A program made the position numbers and the translations under genes. Positions 55,166 through 63,505 of a DNA stretch of 64,000 bases are shown piece after piece; position 1 is the stretch's first letter, and each line of letters begins with the position of its first letter. The notes beneath the pieces are model-generated. The model was given only the letters and a program-made list of their open reading frames with translations, made no database searches and was not told the DNA's origin. Origin of the DNA: Pseudoalteromonas apostichopi. GTDB lineage: Bacteria > Pseudomonadota > Gammaproteobacteria > Enterobacterales > Alteromonadaceae. The DNA is taken from contig NZ_AP028065.1 in the NCBI RefSeq assembly GCF_030297135.1, positions 2,852,001 to 2,916,000 of the forward strand, given 5' to 3'.

Positions 55166-55654
55166 TTACTGTTTGGTACCCATATCTTTGGTGACACCAT
55201 CAATGGCGATATTCTTAATACCATCATTGTCGAATTTAATAACAATACTGATGTTATTGCGAGAAAAAAAGTAATCTCGGTTATCCAGGCTAATAACATA
55301 ATCGCCTTTTACAGTATCGCTAAATTTGCGCTTTTCGAGTTTTAGGGTGTGATCGGCAATTTGCCAAGTGAATCCCTCAATAAAGCCATTATTAAACTCC
55401 TGCACCCATACTTGTTCCTCGTCTTTGCTAAGTGTAATTGTCACTGAATATGACTCTGGCAGAGACATGTCATAGCTTTTATCACCAATCGAGAATTTTT
55501 CAGCATCTTGTTGCCACGCAAAGCCAAAATTAAAGGCCTTTTCTACACCCGTTGGGTACTTTAAAGTACCTTCACCAGGAAAGTTAAAGTCAGCAAATGC
55601 TGAAGTGGTGAATAAACTCGCACTAAATAAAGTTACCAAACTAAAAAATTTCAT
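55166..55654 (-). CDS. Secreted protein of unknown function
   Basis: 162 residues with a clear signal peptide (1-21, ending SAFA) and a predicted all-beta mature part (GEGTLKYPTGVEKAFNFGFAW, LTLSKDEEQVWVQEF). I recognise no family and no catalytic motif. Probably periplasmic. Transcribed alone, divergent from the thioesterase-like gene; no terminator is seen downstream. Confidence 0.75.
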   Translation of the reverse strand: MKFFSLVTLFSASLFTTSAFADFNFPGEGTLKYPTGVEKAFNFGFAWQQDAEKFSIGDKSYDMSLPESYSVTITLSKDEEQVWVQEFNNGFIEGFTWQIADHTLKLEKRKFSDTVKGDYVISLDNRDYFFSRNNISIVIKFDNDGIKNIAIDGVTKDMGTKQ

Positions 55655-55763
55655 TAGGTTATTCTTTTTTTATACTAATATATGCACAGATTAGAGCAGA
55701 ATATTCGCCTTAGCAATATGCTGTGATACACTTTGTGCATCATCAACTGGTTAGACCTTTGCC

Positions 55764-56294
55764 GTGAACCTCTATTTTCGACTAATACTACTGTTTTTTA
55801 AAATTAAACGTAATCGTGATTATCAACAACTGTTAGACACAATTGATATTGAATTCAAAGCGTTACCAACGGATTGCGATATTAATTTCCATCTGACTAA
55901 TTCTCGTTATTTAGCGATGATGGATCTTGCCCGTACCTGGATGACTGAGCGAGTAGGTTTATTAAAGCACATTATGAAACGCCGTTGGTTTCCAATCGTT
56001 AACGCAACTGCAATTACCTATATTCGCGATATTAAACCAATGCAAAGGTACACGGTTAGTACACGTTTGGTTGGCTGGGATCATAAATACTTTTATATTG
56101 AGCAAAAGTTTCACTCTGATCGTGGCCTGCACGCGATTGCTTATGTGCGCGGTGTTTTTAAACGCAAAAAAGGCGTTGTAAGTGTCGAAGAGATGCTTGA
56201 GGTTGCTGGTTTTAATGGTGTAGCACCTATTCTGCCTGCAGAAGTAATGCACTGGAAAGAAATGTTAGAACAAAAGAAACTCACAAATAAGTGA
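55764..56294 (+). CDS. Hotdog-fold acyl-CoA thioesterase-like protein
   Basis: 176-residue protein of the 4-hydroxybenzoyl-CoA thioesterase/THEM6-like type. The hotdog pattern DCDINFHLTNSRYLAMMDLAR at about residues 37-57 contains the H-x-x-N/D element typical of the family, and KYFYIEQKF and IAYVRGVFKRKKG are the later strands. GTG start. Substrate unknown. It ends against the DUF642-like gene, with a shared terminator. Confidence 0.8.
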   Translation: MNLYFRLILLFFKIKRNRDYQQLLDTIDIEFKALPTDCDINFHLTNSRYLAMMDLARTWMTERVGLLKHIMKRRWFPIVNATAITYIRDIKPMQRYTVSTRLVGWDHKYFYIEQKFHSDRGLHAIAYVRGVFKRKKGVVSVEEMLEVAGFNGVAPILPAEVMHWKEMLEQKKLTNK

Positions 56295-56308
56295 TGCCAA
56301 AGGTCAGT

Positions 56309-56337
56309 AAAAAAATGCCAGCTAAGCTGGCATTTTA
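56309..56337. terminator. Bidirectional terminator
   Basis: AAAATGCCAGC-TA-GCTGGCATTTT type hairpin (stem arms 56312-56322 and 56326-56336) between the convergent thioesterase-like and DUF642-like genes; A run on the left, T run on the right. Confidence 0.88.
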
Positions 56338-56353
56338 TGGCTTTAAACACAGT

Positions 56354-57598
56354 TTACTCTGCTGCGCAAACTGCTTCACTAACAAACGTCAAGTCGTTTA
56401 CGTGTGCTGGGCCATCCATTACGAATGTCGCTTCAGCGGTGTTTTGATCTAAGGTGTAGATTTTTGCATTTTCGCCGCTTTCTCTACCTGAGATATAAAT
56501 TGTCCCGTTATCTGCAATTGCAAGGCCTGATGCCCAGTTTATACCGTGCTCACCGATTAGTGTTAACTCTAGGCTACCTTCATCTAGAGTATATAGCGCC
56601 TTTCCTGTTAACACGTAAAGTACGTTGTAGTCACTTGAGTATGCGATGTCGCCGTCTGCAAATGTGTCACCTTCATACGAAAGCTTACCTAATACTGTTT
56701 TCTCACCTGTAGTTAGATCAAAGTCATACAAATACGTTTTGCTTGTCGCACGTAAAAACAGGCCATCTGCAGTTACCGTTGAGCGGTAAATAGGGAATGA
56801 TGTCGCATCTACAACTTCAGCTTGTGTGTTAGTGGCTAAATTTAGGCTATAGATTTTTGATGCTTTGCTATTCTTATCAAGTTGCTCCATGAAATACAGC
56901 ATACCGTCTTTGTTGGCAATATTTGATGCTGTATTGTTAAGGCCTGCAACAACAGTTACAGCGCTTGATTCTGGGTTAAAGTGGTATACATAGCCTTCAG
57001 TCTCAGAGCCAAAGTTATTAATACCATATAAACCTGTTGCAACAGCACATGGTTCAGCAACTTCAGTGACTACTACGTTATCGATGAATGCACCTACTGA
57101 ATCAGATGTACCAGTACCTGCAAAGCTTAATACCGAGCTTGTGCTATCAGCTTCAACGATGAAGCTATATTTTGTCCAGCCTTTACTTGAGCTATTAACA
57201 ACAGCTAAAGAGCTACCATTCCAAAAAACTTCAGCTTTATTTGTTGTTTCATTACCTTCCTTACGGGAAGAATAGTAAAAGGTTAACTCGTACTGTTTGC
57301 CTGGTTGTGTAGTAATATTTTGAGAAATACTGTAATTGGCTGTTGAGTCAAGCTCTAGATATTGGTTACCTTCTTGTGCAGTCACGATCCCTAGTTTATT
57401 TGTTTGAATTTCGAATTTAGCATGAGTACTTCTTGTCCAGCCAGGAATCTCGTTAAATAACTGCCATTGACCATTGTGATCGGTCACTGTATCTGTGTTT
57501 TCGAATGATCCGTTTTCTACTAAATTTGTGCCAGCCATTGCAATACCCGATACAATAGTTAGAGGTAAAACAGCCAGTTTAGTAACAAAGTTTTTCAT
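56354..57598 (-). CDS. Secreted DUF642-like protein, paralog 1
   Basis: 414 residues: signal peptide (1-22), an N-terminal galactose-binding-like (DUF642-type) domain of about 160 residues opening NLVENGSFEN and closing FIDNVVV, then a C-terminal beta-propeller-like domain (about 185-405) with repeated YxLxxxT and DIAYSSDYNVLYVL units. No catalytic motif. Such proteins bind carbohydrate or matrix. ATG at 57598 preferred (GGAGAA just upstream, matches the paralog); an ATG four codons earlier is possible. The neighbour at 57917-59158 is homologous along its full length. Confidence 0.8.
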   Translation of the reverse strand: MKNFVTKLAVLPLTIVSGIAMAGTNLVENGSFENTDTVTDHNGQWQLFNEIPGWTRSTHAKFEIQTNKLGIVTAQEGNQYLELDSTANYSISQNITTQPGKQYELTFYYSSRKEGNETTNKAEVFWNGSSLAVVNSSSKGWTKYSFIVEADSTSSVLSFAGTGTSDSVGAFIDNVVVTEVAEPCAVATGLYGINNFGSETEGYVYHFNPESSAVTVVAGLNNTASNIANKDGMLYFMEQLDKNSKASKIYSLNLATNTQAEVVDATSFPIYRSTVTADGLFLRATSKTYLYDFDLTTGEKTVLGKLSYEGDTFADGDIAYSSDYNVLYVLTGKALYTLDEGSLELTLIGEHGINWASGLAIADNGTIYISGRESGENAKIYTLDQNTAEATFVMDGPAHVNDLTFVSEAVCAAE

Positions 57599-57731
57599 GA
57601 ATTTCTCCATTATTTTTTAATATTAAAATTTTAATGTTATTAATTTAAATATCAAATATTTATATTTTATATTTTTTATTTTAATTGTTTTTTTGTGTTT
57701 AAGTGCTTGAATATTAATATTGTTTTTTAGG

Positions 57732-57750
57732 GTAGGAAATTTCTTATTTT
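57732..57750. repeat. Shared upstream 19-mer, copy 1
   Basis: GTAGGAAATTTCTTATTTT, identical to 59304-59322. Located 134-152 bases before the start of paralog 1, so probably part of a duplicated promoter or operator. Confidence 0.6.
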
Positions 57751-57877
57751 ACTTTTATGTTTTTTTATAATTTTTTGTCTGATATTTTTTTATTGCTTTA
57801 AGATTTTTTATTGATATTTTGTTTTTATTTTTTGAGAGCGTTAGGTGAGTGTTTCGTGTTGAAGTTTTTATAGTTAT

Positions 57878-57902
57878 AAATGCCAGTATTTAACTGGCAT
57901 TT
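57878..57902 (-). terminator. Terminator after DUF642-like paralog 2
   Basis: ATGCCAGT-ATTTA-ACTGGCAT stem with flanking AAA/TTT. The ATGCCAG stem start is the same as in the terminator after paralog 1. Confidence 0.8.
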
Positions 57903-57916
57903 ATAATATTAAAAGT

Positions 57917-59158
57917 TTACTGTGTTGAGCAAGTTGACCCACTAATAAATGTTAGATCATTTAGATTAGCTGGACCTCGCATTATATATGTTGCTTCAGC
58001 AGTGTTTTGATCTAGCGTATAAAGCTTCGCGCTTTGACCACTCTTTCTTCCAGTAACATAGATCGTACCATCATCGGCAACTGCAAGGCCTGATGCCCAG
58101 TTAACTCCATGCTCACCTACTAATGTAAGTTCTAAAGTATCTTGATCAACTGTGTATAGTGCTTGTTCAGTTAATGCATAAAGTACGTTATTGTCACTTG
58201 AGTATGCAATATCACCACCTATGAACTCTTCACCTTCGTAGCTTAGTTTTCCTAGAACTGTCTTTTCACCAGTTTCAAGGTTGAAGTCATACATGTAGGT
58301 TTTGCTTGTTGCACGTAAGTTAAGACCATCAGGAGAAACTGTAGAACGAATAATAGTATAAGAGTTAGTATCTGCGACTTCGCTTTGCGTATTTGATGCT
58401 AAATCTAGACTGTAAATTTTTGAGTCTCTAGTCTCACTATCTAGCTTTTCCATAAAGTATAGCTTACCGTCCATACCTGCTATGTTTGCAGCTGTATTAG
58501 TAACACCAGCAACTTTTGTTACAGCTGATGTTTCAGGGTCTAAGTGGTAAATATAGCCTTCTGAATCAGAACCATATTTATTAATTGCATACAAACCCGC
58601 TTGGACTGAGCAGTATTCTGTAGCTTCACTTACAGAAACATTATCGATGAAGCCACCCACACTACTTCTGCTACCAACGCCATCTAATGTAATCTCTGAA
58701 CTTGTGCCAGTTGCCTCTACAGTAAAGCTGTACTTAGTCCAACCTTTAAATTTAGCATTAACAACACCTAAGGATTCACCATTCCACAGCACTTCAACTG
58801 TACTCGCTGTATCATCACCAGACACACGTGCTGAGTAATAGAAGCTAATTTCATACATTTTACCAGCTGTTGTAGCTACGGCTTGAGACACGCTATATTG
58901 CTGCGTAGAGCCAAGTTCTAGATATTTTTGGCCTTCTTTCGCTTTGAGAATTCCTAGACTACTCGTTTGTATTTCAAAAGGTGCGTTTTCGCTGCGTGTC
59001 CAACCAGTGATTTCATTGAATAATTGCCATTGGCCATTATGATCAGTGACAACCTCGGTTTCGAATGATCCATTTTCAATCAAATTTGTGTTAGCCACGG
59101 CAAGTGCAGAGGTAATAGCAAGTGGTAATACAGCTAACTTATAAAATAAACTTTTCAT
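57917..59158 (-). CDS. Secreted DUF642-like protein, paralog 2
   Basis: 413 residues with signal peptide (1-22) and the same two-domain plan as the paralog downstream: galactose-binding-like domain (NLIENGSFET to FIDNVSV) and beta-propeller-like C-terminal domain. Most of the length aligns without gaps, for example NGQWQLFNEI, SKIYSLxLAxNTQ, LRATSKTYxYDF and TGEKTVLGKLSYEG. AGGATAG precedes the ATG. Tandem position, same strand, similar upstream and downstream elements show a local duplication. Lies downstream of the large ligase-like gene. Confidence 0.8.
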   Translation of the reverse strand: MKSLFYKLAVLPLAITSALAVANTNLIENGSFETEVVTDHNGQWQLFNEITGWTRSENAPFEIQTSSLGILKAKEGQKYLELGSTQQYSVSQAVATTAGKMYEISFYYSARVSGDDTASTVEVLWNGESLGVVNAKFKGWTKYSFTVEATGTSSEITLDGVGSRSSVGGFIDNVSVSEATEYCSVQAGLYAINKYGSDSEGYIYHLDPETSAVTKVAGVTNTAANIAGMDGKLYFMEKLDSETRDSKIYSLDLASNTQSEVADTNSYTIIRSTVSPDGLNLRATSKTYMYDFNLETGEKTVLGKLSYEGEEFIGGDIAYSSDNNVLYALTEQALYTVDQDTLELTLVGEHGVNWASGLAVADDGTIYVTGRKSGQSAKLYTLDQNTAEATYIMRGPANLNDLTFISGSTCSTQ

Positions 59159-59303
59159 ATAACTATCCTTTGTATTAGATAAAATGTTTTATCAGTTATA
59201 TTTTTATCTTTTATAAAGTTATTTTCAATTTAGGTACGATGTTTTATTTTGTTTTATTTTTAATTTGCACATAATATATTGATGAGGCTGGTTATTTTTG
59301 TTT

Positions 59304-59322
59304 GTAGGAAATTTCTTATTTT
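59304..59322. repeat. Shared upstream 19-mer, copy 2
   Basis: Same 19 bases as 57732-57750, at 146-164 bases before paralog 2, inside a 252-base T-rich gap that holds no gene. Confidence 0.6.
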
Positions 59323-59410
59323 TATTTTTGTTTTATTTGTGTTTTATTTTTTGAATTTGTTTTTATTATTTTTCATTATTGTTTTTATTTTTATTGATAA
59401 TAAAGTTCTC

Positions 59411-62400
59411 TTATTTTTTGTCGTAAAGTTTTCGTTTATTTGTGAACCAACCTGACTTTTGGTTACGGTTCATCTCGCTAAGTAATTTAATTGCTTTTTC
59501 TAATGTTATGCGCTGTTCTGCTATATCATTGTATATTTGAATAGCACGTTTTTTACGTTTTACAGCAGCACCTGCATCTAAAAATGATTCGATCACTTGG
59601 TTAAAGTAACGAGTAGGGCGAGATTGCGAATTTTCTTCGTCTACTTTTAAATACTCCTCATTAACTTTTTCTTGAAGAGTCGTTATTTCTGCTTGGCAGA
59701 ACTCATTTTGAGCAAGCTGACTTTTCTTCAATATATCTAACTTTTGTTTTAAGTAGTCAGTTTCAAGTAAGTTAAATGACACTATCATATTTAAACTAGT
59801 TAATGCCGTTCTGAACTCTTTAGCTGTGCAGGGCTTACTCAGCATATTCGTAATAGTTTGTGATATTTTTTGCCATTGCTGCCAGGCATAAACGTAATTT
59901 AACCCTGCTCCTTTAATGTTTTGCATACCAACAACGACCTGATGAGTATTGGGCAAAGCTAAATCCGCAATCGAATTGGTTATTTCATCTGCAGATATAT
60001 TGCTATCGTCAAGTAATGTGACTTTAGATTGGAGGATGGAAATCAAGCGTTCTTTTATTTCTTTACTATTCTTTGCGATATCACTTTTTAGGTAATCCAG
60101 GTGCATACGCTGATAATAAATACGCAGGGTATAGAGAATTATGGTTAGTTCTTGATCAGGGATCTCTCCTGTGATCTCTTTTATGTAAGATTTATTAACA
60201 ACCCCCTCGCTAAGTGTAAGTAAATTCTCAGCTGCTACACTGCCATATGCAATTCTAAACCTTGCTCTAACTTCAGCTCTGGTGAGTAAATTAAATTGCT
60301 CTAGAAGCTTATCTAGGCTTTCGAGATCATTAATTTCAATTAACTTTTCTACTCTTTCTATAAATGCATCGAGAAAGTAACTGTAGAATCCCTCTACATT
60401 ACTTCCTATTACCACAACACGGTCAAAACGTAGGTCATTACTGAGCATCGCAGCAAAAACTTTTGAGCGCGCGACACGGTCGTTACGATTATTTATAAGC
60501 GCGATTATCTGGTTTTTTGGGTCGTTATTTAATCTTTCAAGCTTAAGGCGCTGCCAGTTTTCTAATGTAGCTAAGCGTTCGTTTGCAGACATGCTATTGA
60601 CGAACGATTGACTAATTTTACCGATAGGCGCTTCAGTAAAGTGCTTTAATACGCCAATATCAGGCACTATTCGTGCGGATGTTTCTTTGAATACATAATC
60701 TTTATTTAAGCCGATATGTTCCGCCATTTTGCACACGAGTGCTATATTGGATGGATGTTCCTGGTAGGGGTATAAAGAGCGAATGTCATCAGTTATTTGC
60801 AAACCATCGGCCCAGTGAACTTGAATTAAGTTAGCGTTTTTTTGTTTTGCATTTAATTCAAGAATTGGGTTCATATTTTGTTCGCTGGTGAACACTAAAC
60901 TATTCTCACCGATAAAATGGCTTGTTTCATTTGCAACATCAATTCCTGTTGGACCTAATGTATCCTCATGGTCTGGGTAAGCATTGGTAATAGTTGAAAA
61001 GTTATCATCCATCCAATTTCTTAATATTTTTACATAGCGCGGGGTCAATCCCATACATTCCCAAAGAAATACATCGGCTTTTACTTTTGTTGCAAAATGC
61101 AAAACATCGCTTTGTTCCCAAATACTCGCTTTATCAAAAGGTCTGAATAATGGAATTTCGAATTGCTCTCCACTTGCTCTTGCATAAATAAGAGTTGCTT
61201 CACAACCTGTTGTTTTACTAATCACTTTAAGAGTTAAACTACTAAATAATGCTGCTTTTAATCGTTCAGTTCCTGACTTTCCTCGTGTTCCCCAACCCCC
61301 GATTGAAACGGGAATTTTGGCTCTATCTGACTTTATTTGCCTACTTATTTTTATGTGGCGAGCCCAAAAGTAGGCTGAGAAAGCCATAACGAAAAAGATC
61401 AGTTGACCAATACTATTTTGATAAAGCGAATAGGCATATTCTTTAAAGCTTGACCACATATTAAACAAGAAGGGCGTGAGGGATAGTTTTTGATATAAGT
61501 TGGCAATACTCGGCTCAACAGGGAATTCGGCATTAAGCACGGATCCATATTGTTGGAAATCAAGTGTGAAGCCTCTTGCTTTTATTAACTCTAGAAAGTC
61601 TTGTTGTTCGTGGTCAGAACCATTTCGTAAATCATCTAATTTTTCAAAGTTGAAAGAAATCCAGCTATACGCAAACATGCGTTGGAGTACGTTACAGGGA
61701 GGGGTGACGATTAAAATACCATCAGGAGTGAACGATTTAGCTGGCGTTTTCAGATTGTCTTGTGACAATGTACTCAGTAGAAAATCTAACATAGGTAAAT
61801 GAGGTCGAGCACTAAACTGTTTAGCATCAAACCGGGGCTCTCCAGGTACCTCCGTTTGGCTAATCTCCGCGACGGTGCAGCTCGGCACATGCATAAATGC
61901 ACTTGGTTTTCTGGCTTGTACATGATTAAAGCTTTGGCGTTTACCTGTACTTGGATTTTTAAATTCATGCCATAGCCGCCAAAAACGAAAGCCCCGCCTG
62001 TAACCTCGTTGTATTTGCCAGCCTTTATTTTTCATTGCTACATTAAAGGCTTCATTATTCTGCGCTTGCTTACTCAAAATTCGGCCTAATAAATCTTGCT
62101 CAACCCATTCAGAGTTTAAATTAATGGTAAAGTTTGAGTTTAAGTTAAACTCGAGCTCAGCGACTTGTTGCTGGTACACAAAGCTGACAAGCTGCTCTCT
62201 AACACGGCTAATAATTCGCTTTACGGCAGTATCTTTCTCATTTTCAAGCTGCGTATTTAAGACATTGATAAAAGACTTAAACAATATATCTGCTTGGCTT
62301 TGCTGATCATAATCAACTTGTAAGTTGAACATTATCCTTGGCGTTAACTCGAGTAATAAACGCTTCTGGGCAAAGCTTGGTGCAATTTTCAGTTGTTTTC

Positions 62401-63505
62401 GCCATATGTGAAAAACTTGCAACTCTTTGGTTAAACGAGGATCTGTTAATTGCTTAATGAGTGTTAGTCGTACCGCTTCATGGGTTTCTTTTTGGAGCCG
62501 AACTGTTAATAGTTTGAGAGCAAATGCCCTGGGTAATAATGCGCATTGTTCAATGACGCTTTGCCTTACTCGAGGGTAAGTATGCTTAGCAAGTAAAATG
62601 AGAAGCTTATAATTAGCTTCACTTAATTTAGGCTGTTTACATATAATTTTTGAAAATGACGCCAATAAAAACAGGTGCTGAGCTTCGATTTTTTCATTTG
62701 GTAAAACATCTAAATCAATTTGAGAGCGCATAAAATAGTGAGTAAAAGTGGGTCTTAAATTGATCAGAATTTCTAAAATATCTACTTTTGCAGCATGTGG
62801 GGTTGATTGTTTTTCAAGAGACAGTAATAACAGCTCAACAAGATCAGAATCGAATTGAGTTTCACTTACATATTCGCTAATTAAGTTTACCTGGTTGGCA
62901 AGGGCGCGAAAAATAGAGTTACGAATAGCTTCGTTCTCACTTTTTTCTAGTAGCCCCAAAAAGAAGCTTTCTAAATTGAGTGTTAACCATGATTTGGTTA
63001 TTTCCCCCGAGTGGATCCGTAAATAGCGATTAGTTAAATCACCCAGTTTACCTATTAAAAACTTAAGAGATTGCTCAAGTTCAGAGAGTTTATCTTGGTA
63101 TCTGTTGATGATAGCTCCCTCATCAAACCAGCGTTGAAAAGCATCTTGATCTTTTTTTAATTGTTCTCGGTTTGCACCTAAAGTATACGCGTAATCGAGA
63201 ATATGAAACTCACGCTCAGCTTTTAATTCGGCATGATTTAAACGCTCGATAAAGCGCCTGTGATCGGCATCAATTTTGATTAATTGACTTTGTAGGGTAT
63301 CAATTTTATGAGTTAAAAATGAAATAGTTTGCAGTAGTAACCAATCATCTTCCTCATAGTCATCAGGCTGATTTTTTATTAATTCCCATTCACTTAATTC
63401 ATCAACTAGTTCGCGGTATTTTTGGCGATATAAGTCTAACCAAAAACTGGCAATGTCTGCGAAAAGCAAGTTTTCAAGGCGTTTTGTAAGTAAGTGGTTA
63501 CTCAT
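59411..63505 (-). CDS. Giant protein with PgsB/CapB-like Mur-ligase domain
   Basis: 1364 residues. About 1-450 is helical, with HEAT-like repeats in the middle (e.g. HTYPRVRQSVIEQCALLP); 450-690 is an unassigned domain; a membrane helix lies at about 699-715; then a Mur-ligase-type ATPase: P-loop GGWGTRGKSGT with Lys743, WECMGL with Glu816, and TNAYPDHEDTLG (840-851), the pattern of PgsB/CapB poly-gamma-glutamate synthases. The last 200 residues are helical. PgsB is normally about 400 residues, so the fusion is unusual. ATP-driven amide ligation is inferred; the substrate is unknown. Overlaps the upstream gene by eight bases. No PgsC or PgsA is visible in the window. Confidence 0.75.
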   Translation of the reverse strand: MSNHLLTKRLENLLFADIASFWLDLYRQKYRELVDELSEWELIKNQPDDYEEDDWLLLQTISFLTHKIDTLQSQLIKIDADHRRFIERLNHAELKAEREFHILDYAYTLGANREQLKKDQDAFQRWFDEGAIINRYQDKLSELEQSLKFLIGKLGDLTNRYLRIHSGEITKSWLTLNLESFFLGLLEKSENEAIRNSIFRALANQVNLISEYVSETQFDSDLVELLLLSLEKQSTPHAAKVDILEILINLRPTFTHYFMRSQIDLDVLPNEKIEAQHLFLLASFSKIICKQPKLSEANYKLLILLAKHTYPRVRQSVIEQCALLPRAFALKLLTVRLQKETHEAVRLTLIKQLTDPRLTKELQVFHIWRKQLKIAPSFAQKRLLLELTPRIMFNLQVDYDQQSQADILFKSFINVLNTQLENEKDTAVKRIISRVREQLVSFVYQQQVAELEFNLNSNFTINLNSEWVEQDLLGRILSKQAQNNEAFNVAMKNKGWQIQRGYRRGFRFWRLWHEFKNPSTGKRQSFNHVQARKPSAFMHVPSCTVAEISQTEVPGEPRFDAKQFSARPHLPMLDFLLSTLSQDNLKTPAKSFTPDGILIVTPPCNVLQRMFAYSWISFNFEKLDDLRNGSDHEQQDFLELIKARGFTLDFQQYGSVLNAEFPVEPSIANLYQKLSLTPFLFNMWSSFKEYAYSLYQNSIGQLIFFVMAFSAYFWARHIKISRQIKSDRAKIPVSIGGWGTRGKSGTERLKAALFSSLTLKVISKTTGCEATLIYARASGEQFEIPLFRPFDKASIWEQSDVLHFATKVKADVFLWECMGLTPRYVKILRNWMDDNFSTITNAYPDHEDTLGPTGIDVANETSHFIGENSLVFTSEQNMNPILELNAKQKNANLIQVHWADGLQITDDIRSLYPYQEHPSNIALVCKMAEHIGLNKDYVFKETSARIVPDIGVLKHFTEAPIGKISQSFVNSMSANERLATLENWQRLKLERLNNDPKNQIIALINNRNDRVARSKVFAAMLSNDLRFDRVVVIGSNVEGFYSYFLDAFIERVEKLIEINDLESLDKLLEQFNLLTRAEVRARFRIAYGSVAAENLLTLSEGVVNKSYIKEITGEIPDQELTIILYTLRIYYQRMHLDYLKSDIAKNSKEIKERLISILQSKVTLLDDSNISADEITNSIADLALPNTHQVVVGMQNIKGAGLNYVYAWQQWQKISQTITNMLSKPCTAKEFRTALTSLNMIVSFNLLETDYLKQKLDILKKSQLAQNEFCQAEITTLQEKVNEEYLKVDEENSQSRPTRYFNQVIESFLDAGAAVKRKKRAIQIYNDIAEQRITLEKAIKLLSEMNRNQKSGWFTNKRKLYDKK

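Larger units (their letters stand above)
57599..57916. other. AT-rich intergenic region between the two DUF642-like paralogs
   Basis: 318 bases, strongly T-rich on plus. It contains the terminator of paralog 2 (57878-57902) and the upstream region of paralog 1 with a 19-mer (57732-57750) that is repeated upstream of paralog 2. No gene seen. Confidence 0.7.

Noticed and set aside
55130..55345. Plus-strand open frame of 71 codons after tyrR, TTG start
   Set aside because: Mostly antisense to the secreted unknown protein, whose signal peptide and composition are convincing; no ribosome binding site.
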